The notes under the pieces were generated by a model, which was given only the letters and a program-made list of their open reading frames with translations, was not told the origin of the DNA and did no database searches. A stretch of DNA of 64,000 nucleotides from Leptodactylus fallax. Taxonomy: Eukaryota; Chordata; Amphibia; Anura; Leptodactylidae. Positions 1 through 9,188 of the stretch are shown here, one piece after another (position 1 is the first letter of the stretch; each line of letters opens with the position of its first letter). The DNA is taken from positions 1,557,001 to 1,621,000 of the forward strand of contig CAMRHE010000168.1 of assembly GCA_947044405.1 (NCBI GenBank), read 5' to 3'. A program made the position numbers and the translations under genes.

Positions 1-2
1 CC

Positions 3-2666
3 CCGATGGGGCTCTTTGAATTCAATAGTATGCTATTTGGGCTATGTAATGCCCCAGCCACATTCCAACGGCTTATGGAGAGGTGCCTCGGCCATGAGAA
101 TTTCCAGAGTGTGCTACTGTACCTGGACGATGTTATTGTATTCTCCCGGACATACCAAGAACACCTTCGTCACCTGTCCGAGGTATTCAAGGTACTTATA
201 CAGCACGGCCTAAAGTTGAAGCCCTCCAAGTGCTACCTGTTGAAACCCCAAGTTCACTACCTTGGGCATGTCGTGAGCGCACAAGGCGTCCAACCTGATC
301 CTGAAAAGATCACTGCAGTCCAGAACTGGCGAAGACCAACTACCGTCAAAGAAGTCCGAAGCTTCCTTGGATTCGCAGGTTACTACCGGCGTTTCATACC
401 ACACTTCGCCCAAGTAGCCGATCCTCTGAACGAGTTGTTGCGCGGTTGTCCCAGAGAAAACTACAACCGAAAGCTTCCGGTAGACTGGACAGCGCGTCAA
501 GAGGAAGCCTTTCAAGCGCTTAAAGCACTTCTGACGCAACCACCAATTCTAGCCTATCCCAACTACAGTCAGCCATTCCGCTTGTACACAGATGCAAGTC
601 ACCAAGGTTTGGGTGCAGTGTTGTCCCAGGTTCAGGACAACAAAGAGCGAGTCATCGCCTACGCCAGCAGGAGTCTGAGAGGCGCGGAGAAGAACGACCA
701 GAACTATAGTTCTTTCAAACTCGAACTTCTGGCGCTTGTCTGGGCCGTGACAGAGAAGTTTAAAGACTACCTGGCTGCCACACCCTTTACCGTGTACACA
801 GATAACAATCCGTTGGCGCATCTGGACACTGCTCGACTGGGAGCCCTTGAACAACGGTGGGCCTCAAGACTCGCGAATTACAAGTTCTCTGTCAAGTATC
901 GCAGTGGCAAGTCCAACGCTAACGCTGATGCACTCTCAAGGTTGCCTGTGGGAGAAGAACCACCCCCAGAAGACATCTGGGAAGAGGTGGAGATGCCACC
1001 ATTCTACAACAAGTTTGCCCAACAGGTTGCTATTGGTGTCCCTGTAGAAGGAGAATCTCTGGCGAAAACAGCTGCCGAATCCCTCCAGGAGCCATCTCTG
1101 TGGAAAACGTTCCAAGAAGAGAGCAGAGTTTTAGGAGAATTGTCAGATTTCCTGCTTACAGGAAGAATACCAACCCGTGTAAAGAGAGGTCTTCATGACG
1201 TGGAATTAAAACGCCTTTGGCGACAGAGGAAGCGCCTGTTTGTCCAACGAGGCCTTCTACATAGAAACACTCTTGATCCTGTCACTGGTGAAAGGCTTCA
1301 TCAGATCCTCGTACCAAGAAGAGACGCACAGATGATACTTGAGGCGTATCATGACAGATCCGGTCACTTCGGGGTACAAAAGACCGAAGCTACCATCCGT
1401 CGTCGCTTCTATTGGGTTGGGATGAGGAGTGACATTGAGAGTTGGTGCCGAGAGTGTCCCGCCTGTAGTATCACCAAGGAAGGTCGAAGAGATCAGAAGG
1501 CCCCTCTACATCCAATTAAGACTCAAAAGCCGTGTGAAATTGTTGCTCTGGACCATGTGAAGTTGGGTCCCACACGTTCCGGCTACAGCTACGCTCTGAC
1601 GATGGTGGATCATTACTCCAAGTTCCTTGTCATCGTGCCTGTCAGAGATCTTACAGCAAGAACTACGGCTGAGACCTTCTACGCAGAGTTTGTCCGCCAT
1701 TACGGTTGTCCTGAGCATATCCTCACCGACCGTGGATCGGCGTTTGAATCCCAATTGTTCCGTGAGCTGTGTCAGTTCCAAGACTGCAAGAAGTTGCGAA
1801 CCACAGCGTATCACCCTCAAGGGAATGGTATGTGCGAGAAGGCAAATCAAGTGATCATCGGCATGCTAAGAACAGCCGCAGTTACACCTGGTGTTGAGTG
1901 GCCTGAGCGTATCAAGGACTTGGCCTATATTTACAACAACACACCCCAAACATCTACGGGATACGCACCATTTTATCTAATGTTTGGAAGACAAGGTCAA
2001 CTTCCTTCAGACTTAACCCTTGGTGTGAAGGTCCCTGACACCATCAATCCACTACCCATAACAGACTGGGTTATTGAACACCGCCGACGTATGGAGGAAG
2101 CTAAAGAGATAGTTGAAACGCGCATGGATGAGGTTCGTAGGAGACAACAGGAGGATTACAACCATCACGCCCATGCAGCGCCCCTGAAAGTTGGCGACCG
2201 TGTATGGTTAAGGAATAACCATCGGAATGGGAAATTGGATCCATTCTGGGAGAAAGAACCATACAGTGTCATCTCCATACCATATCCTGAATCCGACGTG
2301 TATGAGATCTCTAAACCTGGGAGACAGCCCCAAGTAGTACACCGAAACCGTCTGAAGCTGTGCCTTAAAGAAGGACTACCCACAGAGGTGCCCCCAGCTG
2401 AGACAACGAGTACAGAGATCTTGTCACCTTCTGAAGCGAAAGAGAGACCCCCAACGTTAACTGAGCTTATGTGGGCGCCTAAACTACTACCATTTAGCTG
2501 TTATCCACCAATTGCTCTAGTGCAAGAGAACCCTTCGACAGATGATTTAATTGATTTCAGTGACTCTGTTCCTGATCCAAATCTCGTTCCACTTAGGCGT
2601 TCTGAGCGTACCACAAAAGGCATACCTCCAACACGCTATAATGATGCCATGGCTGTCCTTGAGTAA
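3..2666 (+). CDS. pol: Gypsy Pol C-terminal part: RT (partial), RNase H, integrase
   Basis: This is the partial polyprotein of an LTR retrotransposon. Counting from the first Met at base 6, the RT catalytic YLDD motif is at residues 39-42. RNase H begins with the DAS motif (Asp196). The integrase has an HH-CC zinc motif around residues 450-490 and the catalytic triad Asp516, Asp575 and Glu611, giving the 35-residue D-E spacing of retroviral-type integrases. A GPY/F-like C-terminal region follows and no chromodomain is seen. The frame is open at its 5' end and ends with TAA at 2664-2666. The Met at base 6 is internal to RT and is not the true start. Copy B encodes the same integrase with only about six substitutions noticed over roughly 470 residues. 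Confidence 0.93.
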   Translation, partial: PMGLFEFNSMLFGLCNAPATFQRLMERCLGHENFQSVLLYLDDVIVFSRTYQEHLRHLSEVFKVLIQHGLKLKPSKCYLLKPQVHYLGHVVSAQGVQPDPEKITAVQNWRRPTTVKEVRSFLGFAGYYRRFIPHFAQVADPLNELLRGCPRENYNRKLPVDWTARQEEAFQALKALLTQPPILAYPNYSQPFRLYTDASHQGLGAVLSQVQDNKERVIAYASRSLRGAEKNDQNYSSFKLELLALVWAVTEKFKDYLAATPFTVYTDNNPLAHLDTARLGALEQRWASRLANYKFSVKYRSGKSNANADALSRLPVGEEPPPEDIWEEVEMPPFYNKFAQQVAIGVPVEGESLAKTAAESLQEPSLWKTFQEESRVLGELSDFLLTGRIPTRVKRGLHDVELKRLWRQRKRLFVQRGLLHRNTLDPVTGERLHQILVPRRDAQMILEAYHDRSGHFGVQKTEATIRRRFYWVGMRSDIESWCRECPACSITKEGRRDQKAPLHPIKTQKPCEIVALDHVKLGPTRSGYSYALTMVDHYSKFLVIVPVRDLTARTTAETFYAEFVRHYGCPEHILTDRGSAFESQLFRELCQFQDCKKLRTTAYHPQGNGMCEKANQVIIGMLRTAAVTPGVEWPERIKDLAYIYNNTPQTSTGYAPFYLMFGRQGQLPSDLTLGVKVPDTINPLPITDWVIEHRRRMEEAKEIVETRMDEVRRRQQEDYNHHAHAAPLKVGDRVWLRNNHRNGKLDPFWEKEPYSVISIPYPESDVYEISKPGRQPQVVHRNRLKLCLKEGLPTEVPPAETTSTEILSPSEAKERPPTLTELMWAPKLLPFSCYPPIALVQENPSTDDLIDFSDSVPDPNLVPLRRSERTTKGIPPTRYNDAMAVLE

Positions 2667-3249
2667 AAGAGGTTAACTGTCTCTGCTTCTGTATATATGT
2701 TATTCCTGCTCTGATTACATTAATGTTTTTCCTGTGTGTATATACAGTATATATATAATATCTTGCCATGTAATATAGTATTTACATTTATATGCAACAA
2801 TCCAAGCCATAGTGCCTGGCTCACCGAGCCAAGGAAGTTCTGTTACCCCATTGCGGTATGGACATTCGTGCTAGAGTGCCTACTCTTCCTTACAGAAAGG
2901 ACTGTTTATTGTTTCTCAGAGAGACTCTCATGATAATGGACACTCACGAAATTTGTGCCAGAGAGCCTCTGGACCCATTTGCACTACTGTTGTTTCTATT
3001 TGGACTGTCTGATGGTACCGCCAAAAGGTTCCATAAGTCTGAGTTTAATTATCTCTCCGTTACCCTTCAGACTTCTCATGGACATTCCAGGACTATGCCG
3101 GGAGGTCTTACCTCAAGTTTCTAAGTATTATATTTTTCTAAATTGTTAGTGACAATTGCACTTTATTCGTATTTATTAACGATATGTTACATTTCTCACC
3201 TTCACCCCAGCCCGTCGCCGAGGTCGGCTCAGTGAAAGAGGGGGGAGTA
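2667..3249 (+). other. Gypsy A 3' noncoding region with polypurine tract
   Basis: This segment lies between the pol stop and the 3' LTR and matches 37439-38020 in inverted orientation. A polypurine tract (GAAAGAGGGGGGAG) at 3234-3247 ends two bases before the LTR, as expected for the plus-strand primer of reverse transcription. Small frames occur here, but I see no signal peptide, membrane segment or envelope-like pattern. Confidence 0.8.
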
Positions 3250-4367
3250 TGTGGCATCCCAGAGCTGGCTATGGCTGGGCTGAGGGTGATCTCTGTGCAT
3301 TGTATTATTTCCTGTTGCTTCATAGCCTGTGTGACATAGCAGGGGGTCCTGAGTCTCACACAACACAGCGCCACCTAGTGAGCCTCACACATGCATTACA
3401 CCTCCCATAGGATTGAATAGTAACCAAATGTCCAATGGGAGGACATCGCCTGGGAAAAGGGGAGGAGTCAGCTGATCACTGGGTCCCCATGGTAACACCC
3501 CTGCAGGAAGGTCCTGCGTGTGAGGAGTTAGAAGTGTGGAGTGTTAGGAGGAGGAGGTGAGGAGATAAGTGTGATGTCCTGTGAAGAAAGCAGTGAGTTT
3601 AGTGCAGGAATCTCAAGTCCTAGACAGGCCCAGGAAGGTTGGAGAGCTGACATACTCCAGCTATTCAGAAGATCCTGTCCCCTGTCTGCCTAGCCATCGC
3701 CCTGAAGGAAGTCAAGCATCATTATCTTGTCAGCATGAGACTGTGGAGAGAACATTCTGGAACACGTGCTCCATAGCAAGTATCACAGGATCCAGGGGCC
3801 AAGGCCAGACCTGTGGAATATCCTGCCACCCTGACTATTGCACCCCAAAACTCTGAGCTATCAGGACCACATAACGTGAGTGGGGAATATTATGTACTAG
3901 TATCGTGGTGGGCATCCTCCTATGAGCCAAATAGGAGCCCAGACGCACCTTAGGGCTGTAACACTGAAGTATAAGGGGCTAGGAACACCTTTCATCAAGT
4001 TTACACTGTACCTCAGGACTTTGCTGTGTCACCAGGCGTACCTCGTTGTTTTGTATTGAAGAAACTGTTTAAGCATTTGTGCCTCCACACCCATGGAAGT
4101 AAAAGTTCAACTTTACAACCGTTTCTGTGTCTGACTCTGCACCGACAACATCAGGGCGCCCCAAACACCACCAGTCGGCACAGTATAGGGGAAGCGCCCC
4201 GGGGGAACAATCACCACCAACATTTGTGCAGCCCCCTCATCACCGGTACCAGTGGTGGTAACGTGGGACAGCACCAGCGCTGCGCCCTCGTGCCCAGAGA
4301 CCGTGACAAGTCTGCGCTGTTTGCACCCCGCAATCCCAACTGCAGCGTTGCCTTCCATCTGGTCACC

Positions 4368-4370
<3 letters not shown>
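3250..4370 (+). repeat. 3' LTR of gypsy copy A
   Basis: The LTR starts TGTGGCATCCC and should end GGTCACCGCA, by comparison with both LTRs of copy B. Here the last CA reads TA and runs into (TA)n. Its length is about 1,121 bp. It differs from the copy B LTRs at several positions, more than those two differ from each other, so A and B are separate insertions. Confidence 0.92.

Positions 4371-4400
<30 letters not shown>
4369..4400. repeat. (TA)n microsatellite
   Basis: A pure TA dinucleotide run directly abuts the gypsy LTR end and the following foldback element. Confidence 0.95.
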
Positions 4401-4405
<5 letters not shown>

Positions 4406-4931
4406 AACAAAAAAGTGTAGCAGCACTCTGACACAGCACAAGGGTATATAGAGAACAGAGATAGCATTACTGCTATTATTGGCACCTACAAATTAATATG
4501 GTGTATAAACTAAAATTTTGAGGTTCTTAGTTATACATATTTGATCAAACAGTAGGAAGCCCACCTGCCCCGACAAGGCGACCTCATTAAGGTGGGACCC
4601 TATACTAATGCCTCTATTAAACCCAAAATAAATCTACAATGTGAACACAGGGCAATAACATACCTCTCTAGGACCCAGAACAGGTCTACAATGTGAACAC
4701 GGAAATAACATACCTCTCTTGGACCCAGAACAGGTCTACAATATGAACACAGGGCAAATAGGATCTAGAGGACCCAGAACAGGTCTACAATGTGCACACA
4801 GGACAAATAGGATAATTTTAGTTTATACACCATATTAATTTGTAGGTGCCAATAATAGCAGTAATGCTATCTCTGTTCTCTATATACCCTTGTGCTGTGT
4901 CAGAGTGCTGCTACATTTTTTTGTTTTTATA
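4399..4931. mobile_element. Foldback (palindromic) MITE-like element
   Basis: Two arms of about 118 bp, at 4400-4517 and 4814-4931, are near-perfect reverse complements. Landmarks are GTGTAGCAGCAC on the left and GTGCTGCTAC on the right. The loop (4518-4813) contains at least three degenerate tandem units of about 50-60 bp, each carrying CCCAGAACAGGTCTACAAT. No coding region is present. The superfamily is not assignable because both outer ends merge into TA-rich sequence. Confidence 0.8.
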
Positions 4932-4989
4932 CATTTTACCATAGTAGCTTGCACCTGTTCACATTGGGATGTGCTGTCTGAATCCTTTT

Positions 4990-4990
4990 T

Positions 4991-5046
<56 letters not shown>
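4990..5046. repeat. Compound (TG)n(TA)n(CA)n microsatellite
   Basis: A short TG run, about 20 TA units and a short CA run lead directly into the left inverted repeat of the next Tc1-like element. The expansion has probably erased the left TA target site. Confidence 0.9.
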
Positions 5047-5048
<2 letters not shown>

Positions 5049-6550
5049 GTTAGGTCCATAAATATTTGGACAGAGACATTTTCTCGTTTTGGTTCTGTAC
5101 ATTACCACAATGAATTTTGAACAAAACAATTCAGATGCGGTTGAAGTTCAGACTTTCAGCTTTAATTCAGTGGATTGAACAAAATGATTGCATAAAAATG
5201 TGAAGAACTAAAGCATTTATTACACACAATCCCTTCATTTTAGGGTCTCAAAAATAATTGGACAAATGAAATAATTGTAAATAAAATGTTAATTTCTAAT
5301 ACTTGGTTGAAAACCCTTTGTTGGCAATGACTGCCTGAAGTCTTGAACTCATGGACATCACCAGACGCTGTGTTTCCTCCTTTTTAATGTTCTGCCAGGC
5401 CTTTAGTGCAGCTGTTTTTAGTTTAGCTGTTTGTTTGTGGGTCTTTCTATCTGAATTTTAGTCTTTAACAAGTGAAATGCATGCTCAATTGGGTTGAGAA
5501 CAGGTGACTGACCAGGCCATTCAAGAGTATTCCACTTCTTTGCTTTAATAAACTCCTGGGTTGCTTTGGCTTTATGTTTTGGGTCATTGGTCGGCATTTC
5601 ATAATACAGATGGACAATCAGTTTGGCTTCATTTGGCTGGATTTGGTATGTCTCTGAATACCTCAGAATTCATCCGGCTGCTTCTGTCCTGTGTCACATC
5701 ATCAATAAACACTGGTGACCCAGTGCCACTGGCAGCCATGCATGCCCAAGCCATCACACTGCCTCCGCCGTGTTTTACACATGATGTGGTATGCTTTGGA
5801 TCATGAGCTGTGCCACACCTTTGCCATACTTTTTTCTTTTCATCATTCTGGTTTCATTTAGGTTCATCTTGGTTTCATCTGTCCAAAGAATGTTCTTCCA
5901 GAACTGTGCTGGCTTTTTTAGATGTTTTTTTAGCAAAGTCCAATCTAGCCTTATTCTTGAGGCTTGCACCGTGCAGTGAACCTCTGTATGTACTTTCAGG
6001 CAGTCTTCTCTTTATGGTAGATTTGGATATTGATACGCCTACATCCTGGAGAGTGTTCACTTTCTTTCTCAGGATGTACCAAACTGTAGATTTTTCCACT
6101 CCTAATATTGTAGCAATTTCTCGGATGGGTTTTTTCTGTTTTCACAGCTTAAGGATGGCTTGTTTCACCTGTATGGAGAGCTGCTTTGACCGCATGTTTT
6201 CTTCACAGCAAAATCTTTCAAATTCAAGCTCCACACCTCAAATCAACTCCAGGCCTCTTATCTGCTTAATTGAGAATGAAATAACAAAGTAATTGCCCAC
6301 ACCTGCCCATGAAACAGCCTTTGAGTCAATTGTCCAATTACTTTTGGTCCTTTTAAAAACAGGGTGGCACATGCTAAGGAGCAGAAACTCCTAAACCCTT
6401 CATCCAATTTTAATGTGGATACCCTCAAATGAAAACTGAAAGTCTGGACTTTATGTCCATTATATAACTATAACTTGTATATTTTTCAGTAAATAGGTAA
6501 AAAAAAAAAATAAAATTGTGTCAGTGTCTAAACATATATGGACCTAACTG
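5047..6550 (-). mobile_element. Tc1-like DNA transposon, decayed
   Basis: The inverted ends are CAGTTAGGTCCATAAATA at 5047 and the matching GGACCTAACTG ending at 6550, followed by TA. The length of 1,504 bp suits a Tc1-like element. It carries a broken transposase on the minus strand. The left target TA is obscured by the adjacent microsatellite. Confidence 0.9.
5296..6195 (-). pseudogene. Tc1-like transposase pseudogene
   Basis: The likely start is the ATG on the minus strand at 6195. An N-terminal helix-turn-helix region with a REIATILGV-type motif is readable, then a catalytic-region block ending in WTDETK near 5870. The C-terminus, with a typical Tc1 ending (NKGFSTKY), stops near 5296. 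Stops and frameshifts break the frame into short pieces, the longest being 5775-5969 and 5875-6099. A functional enzyme is excluded. The family assignment rests on the DETK block and the flanking inverted repeats. Confidence 0.85.
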
Positions 6551-6702
6551 TAATATATATATATTTGTTCTCAGTCTGAAGGAGACCGACCCTTTGCAGA
6601 ATGGAGTATTCCAGTCTATATAAAGAAGGAAAGGGACATACAATTTTTCCCCACACAGAACCCCGAGTAGTTTTGCCTAGTTGTTTACTAGGAACAATTG
6701 TA
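6551..6702. other. Short unassigned spacer
   Basis: This is the sequence between two Tc1-like elements, ending in the TA (6701-6702) used as the target of the next one. No feature is recognised. Confidence 0.5.
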
Positions 6703-8269
6703 CAGTCATGGCCAAAAGTTTTGAGAATGACACAAATATTATATTTTCACATGATCTGCTGCCCTCTGGTTTTTATGTGTGTTTGTCAGATGTTTTTATC
6801 ACATACAGAAATATAATTGCATTCATATTATGAGTAACAGAAGCTTATATTGACAGTTAGAATGAGTTAATGCAGCAAGTCAATATTTGCAGTGTTGACC
6901 CTTCTTCTTCAGGACCTCTGCAATTCTCCCTGGCATGCTCTCAATCAACTTCTGGACCAAATCCTGACTGATAGCAGTCCATTCTTGCAGAATCAATGCT
7001 TTAATTTTGTCTGAATTTGTTGGTTTTTGTTTGTCCACCCGTCTCTTGATGATTGACCACAAGTTCTCAATGGGATTAAGATCTGGGGAGTTTCCAGGCC
7101 ATGGACCCAAAATCTCTATGTTTTGTTCCCTGAGCCATTTAGTTATCACCTTTGCTTTATGGCAAGGTGCTCCATCATGCTGGAAAAGGCATTGTTGAGC
7201 GCCAAACTGCTCTTGGACGGTTGGGAGAAGTTGCTCTTGGAGGACATTCTGGTACCATTCTTTATTCATGGCTGTGTTTTTAGTCAAGACTGTGAGAGAG
7301 CCGATTCCCTTGGCTGAGAAGCAACCCCACACATGAATGGTTTCAGGATGCTTTACAGTTGGCATGAGATAAGACTGGTGGTAGCGCTCACCTCTTCTTC
7401 TCCGAATAAGCTGTTTTCCAGATGTTCCAAACAATCGAAAAGGGGATTCATCAGAGAAAATGACTTTACCCCAGTCCTCAGCAGTCCACTCCCTGTACCT
7501 TTTGCAGAAGATCAGTCTGTCCCTGATGTTTTTTCTGGAGAGAAGTGGCTTCTTTGCTGCCCTCTTTGAGACCAGGCCTTGCTCCAAGAGTCTCCGCCTC
7601 ACAGTGCGTGCAGATGCACTCACACCTGCCTGCTGCCATTCCTCAGCAAGCTCTGCACTGCTGGTAGCCCGATCCCGCAGCTGAAACACTTTTAAGAGAC
7701 GGTCCTGCCGCTTGCTGGTCTTTCTTGGGCGCCCTGGAGCCTTTTTGGCACCAATGGAACCTCTCTCCTTGAAGTTCTTGATGATGCGATAGATTGTTGA
7801 CTGAGGTGCAATCTTTCTAGCTGCAATACTCTTCCCAGTTAGGCCATTTTTGTGCAGTGCAATGATGACTGCACGTGTTTCTTTAGAGATAACCATGGTT
7901 AACAGAAGAGAAACAATGATGGCAAGCACCAGCCTCCTTATAAAGTGTCCAGTGGTGTCATTCTTACTTAATCATGACAGATTGATCTCCAGCCCTGTCC
8001 TCATCAACACCCACACCTGTGTTAATGGAGCAATCACTGAAACGATGTTAGGTGGTCCTTTTAAGGCAGGGCTGCAATGATGTTGAAATGTGTTTTGGGG
8101 GATAAAGTTCATTTTCTAGGCAAATATTGACTTTGCAAGTAATTGCTCTTAAGCTGATCACTCTTTATAACATTCTGGAGTATATGCAAATTGCCATTAG
8201 AAAAACTGAAGCAGTAGACTTTGTAAAAATTAATATTTGTATCATTCTCAAAACTTTTGGCCATGACTG
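6703..8269 (-). mobile_element. Tc1-like transposon with DD35E transposase, copy 1
   Basis: The terminal inverted repeats begin CAGTCATGGCCAAAAGTT at 6703 and end with the reverse complement at 8269. TA duplications flank it at 6701-6702 and 8270-8271. The length is 1,567 bp. It contains one open transposase on the minus strand. A second copy lies at 57998-59561 in opposite orientation. Intact ends, target duplications and an open frame suggest a recent insertion. Confidence 0.96.
6880..7929 (-). CDS. Tc1-like transposase, DD35E, open frame
   Basis: This encodes a cut-and-paste transposase. The open frame has 349 codons. The Met at residue 12 (base 7896; starts MVISKETR) is the more likely start because the preceding residues are hydrophobic and atypical for the family. 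The N-terminus has a paired helix-turn-helix DNA-binding region (about residues 28-115) with a GRPR motif near 66-69. Catalytic residues are Asp160 (FSDES), Asp252 (QHDGAPCH) and Glu288 (NPIENLW). The last two are separated by 35 residues, not the 34 of standard Tc1, which matches the DD35E class reported as Traveler. No stop or frameshift is present. It differs from copy 2 by seven substitutions and one Lys insertion. Confidence 0.95.
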   Translation of the reverse strand: MLAIIVSLLLTMVISKETRAVIIALHKNGLTGKSIAARKIAPQSTIYRIIKNFKERGSIGAKKAPGRPRKTSKRQDRLLKVFQLRDRATSSAELAEEWQQAGVSASARTVRRRLLEQGLVSKRAAKKPLLSRKNIRDRLIFCKRYREWTAEDWGKVIFSDESPFRLFGTSGKQLIRRRRGERYHQSYLMPTVKHPETIHVWGCFSAKGIGSLTVLTKNTAMNKEWYQNVLQEQLLPTVQEQFGAQQCLFQHDGAPCHKAKVITKWLREQNIEILGPWPGNSPDLNPIENLWSIIKRRVDKQKPTNSDKIKALILQEWTAISQDLVQKLIESMPGRIAEVLKKKGQHCKY

Positions 8270-8831
8270 TATGTGCAAAATCTTTTGATACACCTATCTA
8301 TAGATACATGGAGATGAATGTGCTTCTTAAAGCAGTAACACTGTGCAAAAATCATTCATCAGTAAAATTGCAAGTAAAACTAAAATAATTTAACAACATT
8401 TCACAGCTTGCTAAGTAGTAATAAATAACACATCTAAGTGGTCGTTCACATGAGGGAAAGTGAAGAGGAATTCTTCTGCCTCAGATTCTTCTACAAATTC
8501 TGGCCCTGTGCATGGTAGAAAGCTAAAGCAGAGCTTTGGCTGTATATCGCGGGTTTACTCACTGATTGGCCTCAGAAAAAAAAGGGATTGTGTGGCTGAA
8601 TCGGCTGCAGAATCTGTGGCATGACTGAGCAGGATGCTTCTTTATTCAAGGGCCTGAAAAAGAAAAGGAAGCATCTACCACTGCGTCCCTTTGAAAAGAA
8701 AATGGTAGGCAGAATCCGGTCAGAATTTAGAGCCAATTTGAGACAGAATCGGCCTTAAAATCAGCTACAAATTACTCCATGTGAATGTAGCTTATATCCC
8801 CCTGGTTTTGGAGATAGATGTGGATGAGATA
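8270..8831. other. Unassigned noncoding stretch
   Basis: No coding region is recognised. The part at about 8443-8790 starts CGTTCACATG and ends with a related inverted motif (CATGTGAATG), so it may be a degenerate foldback MITE. This is weak evidence. Confidence 0.4.
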
Positions 8832-9130
8832 CAGGTGCATCTCAATAAATTAGAATATCTCATTCATTTCAGTAATTCAATTCATAAGCAGTGTCTTCCA
8901 TGTTTGTGTGTCCTACTGAACCAGACTGAGGGACCATTTAAAGGCCTAGGAAACCTTGGCATGTGACACACTGAATTTACAATACTGAACTTTTTTACAA
9001 TATTCTAATTTTCTTAGATTTGGGTTTTCATTACCTGTAATCCATAATCAACATTTACAGAAATAAAACACATGAAATAGAACACACTGTTTGTAAGGAA
9101 TCTATAAAATATAGGAGGTCACTTTTTTTA
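8832..9130. mobile_element. Mariner/Tc1 non-autonomous fragment
   Basis: A TA followed by CAGGTGCATCTCAATAAATT at 8832 is a typical mariner-type terminal repeat that recurs in vertebrate genomes. Subterminal sequence on both sides is retained, but the right terminal repeat is missing and the element decays near 9130. It has no coding capacity. Confidence 0.7.
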
Positions 9131-9188
9131 ACCAGTTAAATCTCCCCCATTGTAGTGAGCAATAACAAAGTGAGATTGTTAATGGCTG

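Larger units (their letters stand above)
1..4370 (+). mobile_element. Ty3/gypsy LTR retrotransposon copy A, 3' portion
   Basis: The window opens inside the reverse transcriptase of a Ty3/gypsy element. RNase H, integrase, a short 3' noncoding stretch, a polypurine tract and a complete 3' LTR follow in that order. The 5' LTR, gag and the start of pol lie outside the window. Nearly the same sequence occurs inverted at 36319-39440 (copy B), which fixes the LTR boundaries. The visible pol frame has no stop, so this copy may be coding-competent, but the missing 5' part prevents a firm statement. The outer LTR end has decayed into a TA microsatellite, so a target duplication cannot be scored. Confidence 0.93.

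Noticed and set aside
2858..3124. 88-codon frame downstream of gypsy pol, also present in copy B (37563-37829), considered as an accessory or env-like gene
   Set aside because: Similarity only reflects the close relationship of the two copies. There is no signal peptide, membrane segment or family match, and the frame is short.
4026..4451. 141-codon frame and its antisense partners in the gypsy LTR
   Set aside because: They lie inside the LTR and run into the TA microsatellite; equivalent frames at 36304 and 41916 are the same LTR shadow.
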